Source of the DNA: an uncultured Prevotella sp.
GTDB taxonomy: Bacteria > Bacteroidota > Bacteroidia > Bacteroidales > Bacteroidaceae
Direction: 5' to 3'
DNA length: 43,170 bases
Assembly: GCA_905233555.1 (NCBI GenBank)
Contig: CAJODF010000023.1
Span: forward strand, 1-43,170
The notes beneath the pieces were generated by a model. That model saw nothing but the letters and a program-made list of their open reading frames with translations, had not been told where the DNA came from and did not search any database. Below are positions 16,182 to 23,395 of this stretch, one piece after another. Position 1 is the first letter of the stretch; each line of letters begins with the position of its first letter. The position numbers were made by a program, and so were the translations under genes.

Positions 16182-16964
16182 ATGGTGAACAAGATCAATT
16201 CCCTTTTCGCAAATAGCAAGGACAAGAAACTCCTTTCCCTCTACTTCTGCGCCGGCAGTCCCACCCTCGACGGCACCGCCGATGTCATCCTCACGATGCA
16301 AAAAAGAGGCATCGCCATGATCGAAGTAGGCATCCCCTTCAGCGACCCCCTCGCCGACGGCCCCGTCATCCAGAGCGCTGCCACACAGGCCCTGAAGAAC
16401 GGCATGAACCTCAAAACCCTCTTCGCCCAGTTAAAAACAATCAAAGACCAGGTGGAAATCCCCCTCGTGCTGATGGGCTATCTCAACCCCATCCTCCACT
16501 ACGGCATCGAAGCCTTCTGTCAAAGTTGTGTCGAATCCGGCGTCAGCGGTATGATCATCCCCGACCTGCCCTTTGACGACTACCTGAACATCGTGAAGCC
16601 CGTCGCCGACCGATACGACCTGCGCGTCATCATGCTCATCACTCCCGAGACCAGCGAAGAGCGCATCCGCTTTATTGACGACCACACCGACGGCTTCATC
16701 TACATGGTATCGTCGGCCTCCATCACCGGCACGCAGAAATCGTTCGACGACCAGAAACAGGAATACTTCCGCCGCATCGACGCGATGAACCTACGCAATC
16801 CCCGCATGATCGGCTTCGGCATCTCCAATGCCCAGACCCTCGAGGCTGCACAGGACAACGCCGCCGGCGCCATCATCGGCTCGAAGTTCGTTACCCTGCT
16901 CAACGAGGCCAACGGCAATGCCGACACCGCCCTCGACCGTCTGTTCGAAGCCCTGGAGAAATAG
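16182..16964 (+). CDS. trpA: Tryptophan synthase alpha subunit
   Basis: This 260-residue TIM-barrel enzyme cleaves indole-3-glycerol phosphate to indole, which is channelled to TrpB. The catalytic residues align with E48 and D59 in IEVGIPFSDPLADGP; PDLPFDDY and the phosphate-binding GFGISNAQT are also present. A segment about residues 180-190 (VSSASITGTQ) matches the mobile loop. It is the last gene of the operon and is followed by a strong hairpin at 17009-17042. Confidence 0.97.
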   Translation: MVNKINSLFANSKDKKLLSLYFCAGSPTLDGTADVILTMQKRGIAMIEVGIPFSDPLADGPVIQSAATQALKNGMNLKTLFAQLKTIKDQVEIPLVLMGYLNPILHYGIEAFCQSCVESGVSGMIIPDLPFDDYLNIVKPVADRYDLRVIMLITPETSEERIRFIDDHTDGFIYMVSSASITGTQKSFDDQKQEYFRRIDAMNLRNPRMIGFGISNAQTLEAAQDNAAGAIIGSKFVTLLNEANGNADTALDRLFEALEK

Positions 16965-17008
16965 AAATCCTCGACGCAACAGCGAGCCCCCGGCGAAAGA
17001 AACAGAAA

Positions 17009-17042
17009 CGAAGAGCCCTCCCGCAATGGGGAGGGCTCTTCG
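17009..17042. terminator. Hairpin terminator after trpA / tmRNA
   Basis: A perfect 14-bp GC-rich stem (17009-17022 with 17029-17042) closes a six-base loop. It lies between the converging trp operon and tmRNA gene and can end both transcripts. No long T tract follows. Confidence 0.75.
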
Positions 17043-17053
17043 ATAAACGGGAG

Positions 17054-17449
17054 TGGAAGTGGAGGGAGTCGAACCCTCGTCCGCACAAGGAAACCATACG
17101 CTTTCTACATGCTTATCTCAGCCTTCATTTTCGTGATGCAACAAGACCTGGCCACCAATTACACCCTTATCCTCTAAAATTTCATCCCGCCATCGAGGCC
17201 TGACAAGACTATTTCCGATTTAACCTGCACCGCTGAATCTCTGGATTCGGAACAACATCCTCGGAGCGATGTCTCGTTCTCTCACCTAGTAAGAGAATAA
17301 AGCCAGTAATCTACTGTACTTCGATTAGGCAGCGAGAGCGTAACGTGTTTCGCCAATTAATTTTTCGACCGACGTGATTATGGAGTCCACAGTCATCACT
17401 CCGCATGCTTACGTACCATCTCGACTTGCCGTCAAATCCAGTCACCCCC
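17054..17449 (-). ncRNA. ssrA: Transfer-messenger RNA (tmRNA)
   Basis: On the minus strand the RNA begins GGGGGTGACTGGATTTGACGG, a typical tmRNA 5' end, and finishes with a T-arm (GGTTCGACTCCC) and acceptor strand CACTTCC. The latter pairs with the first seven bases GGGGGTG (two G-U pairs). The discriminator is A and the CCA is not encoded. The tag reading frame at 17354-17325 reads GGC GAA ACA CGT TAC GCT CTC GCT GCC TAA, giving GETRYALAA. This matches the Bacteroidales tag pattern ending YALAA recognised by ClpXP-type proteases. tmRNA with SmpB rescues stalled ribosomes. The gene has its own TACCTTTG promoter. Confidence 0.96.
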
Positions 17450-17457
17450 ATCGGCTG

Positions 17458-17488
17458 CAAAGGTACAACTTTTCCCGCAATCTCCAAA
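17458..17488 (-). promoter_or_regulatory. tmRNA promoter
   Basis: On the minus strand TTTG (17485-17488) is followed after 19 bases by TACCTTTG (17458-17465), eight bases before the RNA 5' end at 17449. Confidence 0.85.
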
Positions 17489-17805
17489 CTTTTTCGCAAA
17501 AAATATGCGTCAGTCTCGGTCGTCTTCCTTCCTCGCTGGTAGTACGTCCTGTTACCGAATTCCGATAGCACTGTACATATCTTTCGTCATTTCTGCCATA
17601 ATTCTACTTCATTTTATTTCATATTCTACTCTACTTTATCCCTAGTATATCTCTAATTCTGTAACTAGAGATGAACTAGAGATGAATTAGAGATGAACTA
17701 GAGATGAACTAGAGATATAATGGGTGAAAAGATAAGGATTTTATTTGAAACGACAAAGGAAATATGGTTAATAATCTGGTTAAGGCTGAAATAATGGCAG
17801 AATAA
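17489..17805. other. Intergenic region without a convincing gene
   Basis: This AT-rich stretch lies between the tmRNA promoter and the next plus-strand promoter. It holds pyrimidine-rich sequence with repeated attctact-type words (17590-17640) and the 11-bp repeat array (17663-17717). Only short, unsupported reading frames occur. Confidence 0.6.
17663..17717. repeat. Five tandem 11-bp repeats (AACTAGAGATG)
   Basis: Five consecutive copies of AACTAGAGATG are present; copy three has T for C and the last ends in A. The period of 11 bp is about one turn of DNA. Just upstream, 17649-17658 is the inverse complement of part of copy three, so a hairpin is also possible. The array lies about 90 bp before the -33 element of the next promoter. 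Function unknown. Confidence 0.85.
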
Positions 17806-17837
17806 TTTGGTGGTTTCAGGGGAAATGCTTACCTTTG
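17806..17837 (+). promoter_or_regulatory. Promoter upstream of small ORFs
   Basis: TTTG at 17806-17809 and TACCTTTG at 17830-17837 are separated by exactly 20 bases. It reads into a 27-codon frame at 17904 and onwards to the small membrane protein genes. Confidence 0.75.
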
Positions 17838-17903
17838 CCCTCGATACTACGGAGAACCGATTACTGGGCCTTCAAATTTAATAACTTAAACACATATAGA
17901 GCA

Positions 17904-17987
17904 ATGAGAAGGAAATTATGCCAAAAATGTAAGTTTTCGCGCGAAAATCTTGCAAGTATCGAACATTTTAACTACTTTTGCCGATGA
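17904..17987 (+). CDS. Possible 27-aa CxxC peptide
   Basis: A reading frame of 27 codons (MRRKLCQKCKFSREN...) begins about 66 bases after a well-formed promoter. It contains a CQKC pair and a late Cys. Its 3' end overlaps a second promoter (17950-17980), so it could instead be leader sequence or chance. No family is recognised. Confidence 0.3.
   Translation: MRRKLCQKCKFSRENLASIEHFNYFCR
17950..17980 (+). promoter_or_regulatory. Promoter of the small membrane protein pair
   Basis: TTG at 17950-17952 is followed after 20 bases by TACTTTTG at 17973-17980. The first membrane protein ATG is about 48 bases downstream. Confidence 0.75.
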
Positions 17988-18028
17988 AAAGGGAGTTTGG
18001 TAAATAGCTGCTTGATATTGCCAAATAT

Positions 18029-18193
18029 ATGGTAACAGCATTGCTGCTCGCAACCATCTTCAAGGATATGTATGATCCTATCGTCATTTATATGGTGGTG
18101 CTCTTGTCATTGGTAGTATTAATAATTGGTCTTTATGTCATTTATGACAGTGATCAGGACGAAAAGAAATTAAAGAAAGGAATTAGGAAATGA
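18029..18193 (+). CDS. Small membrane protein, 54 aa, unknown function
   Basis: The frame opens at ATG 18029 after an in-frame TAG at 18005, so it cannot be longer by more than seven codons. The product has a mildly hydrophobic N-terminus and one strong membrane segment (about residues 17-39, IVIYMVVLLSLVVLIIGLYVI), followed by a charged tail (DSDQDEKKLKKGIRK). It has its own promoter with ideal spacing, is followed with ATGA-type overlap by a 33-codon frame, and a strong hairpin ends the unit. These features argue for real expression. No family is recognised; a subunit of a membrane complex, a regulator or a type I toxin-like peptide are all possible. Confidence 0.6.
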   Translation: MVTALLLATIFKDMYDPIVIYMVVLLSLVVLIIGLYVIYDSDQDEKKLKKGIRK

Positions 18194-18291
18194 ATACATT
18201 GATTATTGCAGGTTTTATAGCTTTAGTGGCAATTGTTGGAACTGCCATTATCAAGTATTTGGAAAAGAAGGAAGCGAACAGTGCTCAATAG
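18190..18291 (+). CDS. Small membrane protein, 33 aa, unknown function
   Basis: The ATG overlaps the stop of the 54-residue gene by four bases, the arrangement used for coupled translation. The product is nearly all one transmembrane segment (LIIAGFIALVAIVGTAIIKYL) with a short charged end (EKKEANSAQ). Its stop is two bases before the outer stem of the terminator hairpin. It is too short for family assignment; its position suggests that it acts with the preceding protein. Confidence 0.55.
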   Translation: MNTLIIAGFIALVAIVGTAIIKYLEKKEANSAQ

Positions 18292-18292
18292 C

Positions 18293-18359
18293 ACATAGAG
18301 ACAACGCAGAAGGACGGTTCTTTTGTATCAGCCGACACAAAAGAACCGTCCCTCTATGT
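18293..18359. terminator. Two-tier hairpin terminator
   Basis: A perfect 15-bp stem (18312-18326 with 18337-18351) is extended, beyond an 11-base bulge, by an outer 8-bp stem (18293-18300 with 18352-18359). It separates the small membrane protein unit from the converging LRR lipoprotein gene, which ends at 18369, and can serve both. Confidence 0.8.
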
Positions 18360-18368
18360 TAGAATTTG

Positions 18369-19214
18369 TCATTCACTGCCAGGATAACTTCCGGGCGTTG
18401 CCCAGTCAGTAATCACCCAACCCTTAGCCATGGCGGCCTCCACTTGAGCCTTTGTGATGACATTCCTCTCGTTAGGGTCAGATGTGTCTATTCCTATTAG
18501 TTGATTGTTTGTTCCTGTTGGCAATGAAGCGATTAGTACATCCATTGCCTCCCCCCTGATGCTATTGCTATGAATGACTACCATATATAAATCTAGCCCT
18601 GTCAAGTCGAGCGAGGCAAGTTGATTGTTAGCCACCCATAGCAATGTGATTTCTGGATTCTTCGATAGGTCAAGCGACTCGAGTTCGTTGTTGCCTAGGA
18701 TAACTTCACTGAGAAATCTGTTCTTCGACAGGTCTATGGATTTGAGTTTGTTGCCTTTGAGAGATAAGGTCATCAGATTCGGATTCTCCGTAAGATCGAT
18801 AGACGTCAGTTCATTGTCGTCTAATTCTAAGATATCAAGTTCTTTATTCTTTGAAACATCCACCTCAGTCAATTTCTGATTATTACATGACAGGTGTGCT
18901 AGATTGGGAAACCACTCAATACCTTTCAGGCTTTTTATGCTCACACTTCCGTCTGTGGTCAAGAAAATAATCTCCACCTTCTTGGCTTCTTCCTCTGTCA
19001 GTACGCCGTCAGCAGCCCATCTGAAGTTTTCGATTAGCAACTTGCGGAACACCGCATCTGGGAAATGCTTCTCGTCGATGGCGATGGGGTAAGTATCCTT
19101 CACTTCAGGCTCTACTGGGTTGTTGTCCTCTGTGGAACATGCCGTTGTAAGCCCTGCCGTTGTCGCCAGCATCGCTGATGCCACGAGTACGAAAAAGAAT
19201 CTTTTTGTCTTCAT
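18369..19214 (-). CDS. Leucine-rich-repeat lipoprotein
   Basis: This 281-residue protein has a signal peptide with lipobox (LTTAC), so it is an exported lipoprotein. After a linker, residues about 46-85 form the IDEKHFPDAVFRKLL...DGVLTEEE module often found before repeats in secreted LRR proteins of gut bacteria. Roughly six repeats of 20-22 residues follow, with the pattern LxxLxLxxNxLxSIDLSxNP. The C-terminus (about 230-281) is non-repeat. Such proteins often mediate surface binding, but no ligand can be predicted. It is a single-gene unit with its own promoter, ended by the shared hairpin. Confidence 0.85.
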   Translation of the reverse strand: MKTKRFFFVLVASAMLATTAGLTTACSTEDNNPVEPEVKDTYPIAIDEKHFPDAVFRKLLIENFRWAADGVLTEEEAKKVEIIFLTTDGSVSIKSLKGIEWFPNLAHLSCNNQKLTEVDVSKNKELDILELDDNELTSIDLTENPNLMTLSLKGNKLKSIDLSKNRFLSEVILGNNELESLDLSKNPEITLLWVANNQLASLDLTGLDLYMVVIHSNSIRGEAMDVLIASLPTGTNNQLIGIDTSDPNERNVITKAQVEAAMAKGWVITDWATPGSYPGSE

Positions 19215-19251
19215 CTTGCCTTATTGTTAGTGAATATTCTTATTTCCGTTG

Positions 19252-19283
19252 CAAAGATACGATTATTCCCACGAACGGCCAAA
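19252..19283 (-). promoter_or_regulatory. LRR lipoprotein promoter
   Basis: On the minus strand TTTG (19280-19283) precedes TATCTTTG (19252-19259) by 20 bases; the ATG lies 37 bases further at 19214. Confidence 0.8.
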
Positions 19284-19353
19284 CAATCGGCAGAAAAACG
19301 TCCCGGTACTGCAAGTTTTTGGGGAATTCGCGGTTTTTTCACGAAAAATGTTG

Positions 19354-19361
19354 TAATTTTG
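19354..19361 (+). promoter_or_regulatory. -7 box of polysaccharide module 1
   Basis: TAATTTTG lies about 73 bases before the first gene of the polysaccharide locus. No good -33 TTG is present. The leader contains an AT palindrome-like stretch (about 19394-19410). No UpxY-type antiterminator gene or invertible repeats are seen. Confidence 0.5.
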
Positions 19362-19434
19362 CACCTCGAATACAATAAAAACGCTCGCGGCGTGTTATAT
19401 ATTATATAATATGTACGCGTAACATTTAATAATT

Positions 19435-21972
19435 ATGATGAAAAGACTCTCATCTGTGATCATCTCCCTGATGCTGGCCACGAGTGCGGGCTGGGCACAG
19501 TCGGGCATGACCGACAATCAGGTCATGGACTATGTGGTAGAACAAAACGAGAAGGGCGTGTCGCGCCAGCAGATCGTCACCCAGTTGATGCAGCGCGGCG
19601 TGACCATCGACCAGATACGCCGCATCCAGCAGAAGTACCAGCGCCAGCAGAAGGACGGCTCGCTGGGGGCAAAGGACATCACCGCCGGTTCACAGAGTGT
19701 GAAGAACCGCATGCGTCAGGCCAACGGTGAGCCCCGTCCGGAACAGGTGGAACGGGAGAAGAAGAACGTGTCGCCCCACCGTCGCAAGGACGGCCGGCCC
19801 CGCACGAAGAAGAACACTTATGATGAGGACGACGAGGAGTTCATGCAGATGGACGACGCGATGGACTTCATGATGCCCGACTCGCTGAAGTATATCTACG
19901 ACGAGAAGGAGGAGAAAGAGGAGCCTAAGCGGAAGATATTCGGCCATGACATCTTCAACAACAAGAACCTGACCTTCGAGAGCAGTATGAATCTGGCCAC
20001 ACCGCAGAACTACCGGCTGGGCCCGGGCGACGTGGTGAACGTGGACATCTGGGGTGCCTCGCAGCAGAGTGTCAGCGAGACCATCTCGCCCGACGGCACC
20101 ATTACCATCGAGGACGTGGGTGTGATTTCGCTCGGAGGCATGTCAGTCAAACAGGCCAAACAGAGGCTGAAGAACGTGCTCGGTCCCCGCTATCAGGACT
20201 CGCGCATCGAACTGACCCTCGGACAGACGCGCACCATCACCATCAGCGTGATGGGCGAGGTGAAGATGCCCGGCACCTACACGATGTCGGCCTTCGCCAC
20301 CGTCTATAACGCCCTTTACATGGCGGGCGGTCCCAACGACATCGGTACGCTGCGAAACGTACAGGTGTTCCGCAACGGCAAACTCCTGTCGAAAGTCGAT
20401 ATATACGACTTCCTGCTCAACGGCAAGTTGACGGGCGACGTTCGCCTGCAGGATAACGACATCATCACCGTCAGCCCCTATGAGGCGCTGGTGAATATCA
20501 CAGGTAAGGTGAAGCGCCCAATGTTCTACGAGATGAAGAAGACGGAGAGCGCCGCCACACTGCTTCGCTACGCCGGCGGATTTACCGGCGATGCCTATAC
20601 GAAGGCCATCCGCGTGAACCGCAAGGCCGGTCACCAGTACTCGGTCTTCAGCGTCAACGAGTTCGACCTCAACGACTTTAAGATGATGGACGAGGACTCC
20701 GTCTCTGTGGATTCGACGCTCACCCGCTACCAGAACCTGGTGGAGGTGAAGGGCGCCGTGTTCCGTCCCGGCATGTATCAGGTGGGCGGACATATCTGCA
20801 CGGTGAAGGCCCTGATCGAGGCCGCCGACGGACTGACCGAGAATGCCGTCAGCCACCACGCCGTGATGCACCGCATGCAGCCCGACCGTACCCTGAAGAT
20901 GCAGAGCATCGACATCAAGGGCATCCTGGAAGGTACCGTGCCCGACGTGGAGTTGAGGAATGAGGACGTGCTCTATATCGCCAGTCGCGAGGAGGAGAAG
21001 TTAGACCAGACCATTACCATCCACGGTGAAGTGAACTACCCAGGTGTCTATCGCTACGCCTCGAACGAGACAATTGAGGACTTGGTGCTGCAGGCAGGCG
21101 GACTGACCAATGCTGCCTCGCTAGCGAAGGTCGATGTGGCCCGCCGTATCATCGATCCCGATGCCACGGAGGCAGGCGACACGCTGGCATTCACCTATAG
21201 TTTCAAACTCAATCCCGACTTCACCATCCCGCAGGGCGAGTCTCCCTTCACCCTGCAGCCCTACGACGAGGTGTATATCCGCCGCAGCCCGAACTACATC
21301 GAGCAGCAGAATATCACGATCGAGGGCGAGGTGCAGTTCAAGGGCGAATACACGCTGACGAACAGTAGTCAGCGTCTCAGCGACCTAATCAAGCAGGCAG
21401 GTGGTGTCACGAAGCACGCCTATCCCGAGGGTGCCAAGTTGCTCAGGAGAATGACGCAGGAGGAGCAGGAGATGATGACCACGATACTGCGCACCGCCCA
21501 GCGTAACTCCGGCAAGGACTCCATCGACCTGTCGAAACTTGAGACGATGACCACCTTCCCCGTGGCTATCGAGTTGGACAAAGCCTTGAAGAATCCGGGC
21601 AGTGAAGACGACCCGATCCTCCGCGAGGGCGACCGTATCGTAGTGCCGAGATTCACCAGTACCGTCAGTATCAATGGTGAGGTGCTCTATCCGAACACCG
21701 TCCGCTTCATGTCGGGCAAGGATGCCGACTATTATATCGACCTGGCCGGTGGTACCACGACGAGTGCCAAGAAGAGCAAAACCATCATCATCTATATGAA
21801 CGGCATGGTGGCCAAGGCCGACCGGAAGCACAAGCCCCGTCCAGGCTGTCAGATTGTTGTGCCGACGAAACATGCCCGCCGCCAACTCTCGCTGCCTGAG
21901 ATTATCAGTATGGGTACGAGTTTCGCTTCACTGACTACGATGATTGCGACGATAGCCAATCTGACAAAGTAA
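19435..21972 (+). CDS. Polysaccharide export protein with six SLBB domains
   Basis: This 845-residue exported protein has a signal peptide (about 1-21), a charged low-complexity N-terminal region (residues 60-165, rich in Lys, Arg, Asp and Glu), a Poly_export domain (YRLGPGDVVNVDIWG, about residues 196-270) and six SLBB units. The units are recognisable by the repeats VMGEVKMPGTY, ITGKVKRPMFY, VKGAVFRPGMY, IHGEVNYPGVY, IEGEVQFKGEY and INGEVLYPNT. The C-terminus is hydrophobic. Proteins of the Wza family form the outer-membrane/periplasmic conduit for capsule or exopolysaccharide. This one is far longer than Wza (about 380 residues) because of extra SLBB units. The start may be either of two adjacent ATGs (19435 or 19438). 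Confidence 0.9.
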   Translation: MMKRLSSVIISLMLATSAGWAQSGMTDNQVMDYVVEQNEKGVSRQQIVTQLMQRGVTIDQIRRIQQKYQRQQKDGSLGAKDITAGSQSVKNRMRQANGEPRPEQVEREKKNVSPHRRKDGRPRTKKNTYDEDDEEFMQMDDAMDFMMPDSLKYIYDEKEEKEEPKRKIFGHDIFNNKNLTFESSMNLATPQNYRLGPGDVVNVDIWGASQQSVSETISPDGTITIEDVGVISLGGMSVKQAKQRLKNVLGPRYQDSRIELTLGQTRTITISVMGEVKMPGTYTMSAFATVYNALYMAGGPNDIGTLRNVQVFRNGKLLSKVDIYDFLLNGKLTGDVRLQDNDIITVSPYEALVNITGKVKRPMFYEMKKTESAATLLRYAGGFTGDAYTKAIRVNRKAGHQYSVFSVNEFDLNDFKMMDEDSVSVDSTLTRYQNLVEVKGAVFRPGMYQVGGHICTVKALIEAADGLTENAVSHHAVMHRMQPDRTLKMQSIDIKGILEGTVPDVELRNEDVLYIASREEEKLDQTITIHGEVNYPGVYRYASNETIEDLVLQAGGLTNAASLAKVDVARRIIDPDATEAGDTLAFTYSFKLNPDFTIPQGESPFTLQPYDEVYIRRSPNYIEQQNITIEGEVQFKGEYTLTNSSQRLSDLIKQAGGVTKHAYPEGAKLLRRMTQEEQEMMTTILRTAQRNSGKDSIDLSKLETMTTFPVAIELDKALKNPGSEDDPILREGDRIVVPRFTSTVSINGEVLYPNTVRFMSGKDADYYIDLAGGTTTSAKKSKTIIIYMNGMVAKADRKHKPRPGCQIVVPTKHARRQLSLPEIISMGTSFASLTTMIATIANLTK

Positions 21973-21982
21973 AGTAATCGTC

Positions 21983-23395
21983 ATGGCGGGGAAACTGATT
22001 AAGGCAGGCTTGGCTTATACCATCTGCAATGTGGTGCTGAGAGGTATCTCATTCTTTACCGTACCTCTCTTCATCAGACTGTTGACCCCGGAGGAGTTCG
22101 GCAAATACAATGTCTTCATCTCAATCGAGGGCATTCTGTTTGTCATCAGTGGTCTGGCTATCCATACCAGTATCAAGAACGCCTTATACGACAAGAAAGA
22201 GACGTACGACAATTACGTCAAGAACTGTGTCTTTATCGATATCGCCGTCAGTATCCTGATCGGCATTCTGGGTAATCTTGTATGTCTCTTCTATTCGGAA
22301 GCCATCGACATGACCTTCACGGAAGTGAACCTGCTGACCGTTTCGGGCTTCTGCCAATCGCTCATATCTATCTACACCGCCAAACTGATTATGAACTATC
22401 AGTCGGGCGACTTCGTGGCGGTCTCGTTCATCACGGTCATCTTCGGCATTGCCCTCTCGCTGCTGTTCATCTTCACCATCTTCGACAGTCAACGCTATTT
22501 CGGCCGTATCTGGGGTGCCGTGGGCGGACAGATTATCGCGGCCGTCTATATCCTGTGGCGGCTGTTCAGGAACGGGTTGGGACATCTGAACCTCGGCGAC
22601 TGGAGATACGGGCTGAAGATTTCGCTCCCCATCGTTCCGCACGGCATCTCGCAAGTCATACTCAGTTCCTGCGACCGCATCATGATCAAGTACATCCACA
22701 ATGCCGTGTTTGCCGGCATCTACAGTTTCACCTATACCGTATCGCTGATTCCCCAGATTCTGTTTGCCTCGCTGTCGAAGGTCTGGGAGCCTTGGTTCTT
22801 CGAGCAGATGGACAAGGGCGACGACGATGCCATCAGGAAGGGCTCGTACCACTTCTTCATACTCATCTCCTCGACCTTTGTGCTGATGGCCTGCATCGTA
22901 CCAGAGGTGGTTAAGATTATGGCAACACCGGAATACTACGACTGCATGGATATCTGCATCCTGATTCTGTTAGGCTGCTACTTCGCCACCTTATATTATA
23001 TACCCTGCGAGGTGGAGTATTTCCACAAGAAGACGAAATACATTGCCTTCTCCACCGTCAGTTGTGCCGTTCTCAACATCATTCTGAACTACTATCTCCT
23101 GACGCATTACTCCTACAAGTCGGCAGCCATCGCCACCGTCGTGTCGTATTTCCTCTACTTCCTCTTCCACATGTACATGGCCCGCAGGATATGCGGCCAC
23201 TGGCTGTTCGACGTCAGGCGGATGGGTATCGGCATACTGATATTCTTCGTGCTCATGGCGATCACGCTCACGAATATACCCAACATCCTCGTACGCATCC
23301 TCGTATTCCTTTGCGTTACGGGCTACACATATTATTACTTCAGAGATTTCATAGACAGTAAAGTCAGAGCATATATTACAGCATGGAAAAAGTAA
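21983..23395 (+). CDS. Polysaccharide flippase (Wzx-like, MOP superfamily), module 1
   Basis: This 470-residue integral membrane protein has about 12-14 hydrophobic helices and an N-terminal AYTICNVVLRGISFFTVPLFIRLLTPEEFG segment characteristic of O-antigen/EPS translocases. These move undecaprenyl-diphosphate-linked repeat units from the cytoplasmic to the periplasmic face (family knowledge). It follows the SLBB gene by 10 bp and overlaps the CDP-alcohol phosphotransferase gene by 13 bp. A second flippase occurs at 32966-34273. No gene symbol is assigned because specificity cannot be read. Confidence 0.88.
   Translation: MAGKLIKAGLAYTICNVVLRGISFFTVPLFIRLLTPEEFGKYNVFISIEGILFVISGLAIHTSIKNALYDKKETYDNYVKNCVFIDIAVSILIGILGNLVCLFYSEAIDMTFTEVNLLTVSGFCQSLISIYTAKLIMNYQSGDFVAVSFITVIFGIALSLLFIFTIFDSQRYFGRIWGAVGGQIIAAVYILWRLFRNGLGHLNLGDWRYGLKISLPIVPHGISQVILSSCDRIMIKYIHNAVFAGIYSFTYTVSLIPQILFASLSKVWEPWFFEQMDKGDDDAIRKGSYHFFILISSTFVLMACIVPEVVKIMATPEYYDCMDICILILLGCYFATLYYIPCEVEYFHKKTKYIAFSTVSCAVLNIILNYYLLTHYSYKSAAIATVVSYFLYFLFHMYMARRICGHWLFDVRRMGIGILIFFVLMAITLTNIPNILVRILVFLCVTGYTYYYFRDFIDSKVRAYITAWKK

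Noticed and set aside
17054..17110. A separate tRNA gene suggested by the T-arm and acceptor sequence
   Set aside because: No anticodon arm follows; the acceptor strand pairs with the tmRNA 5' end at 17443-17449, so it is the tRNA-like domain of tmRNA.
17663..17717. CRISPR-like array
   Set aside because: The repeats are only 11 bp, are directly adjacent without spacers, and no cas genes are present.
19362..19434. Invertible promoter or UpxY-type antitermination at the start of the polysaccharide locus
   Set aside because: No paired inverted repeats flanking the promoter and no UpxY/UpxZ or invertase gene were found in the window.
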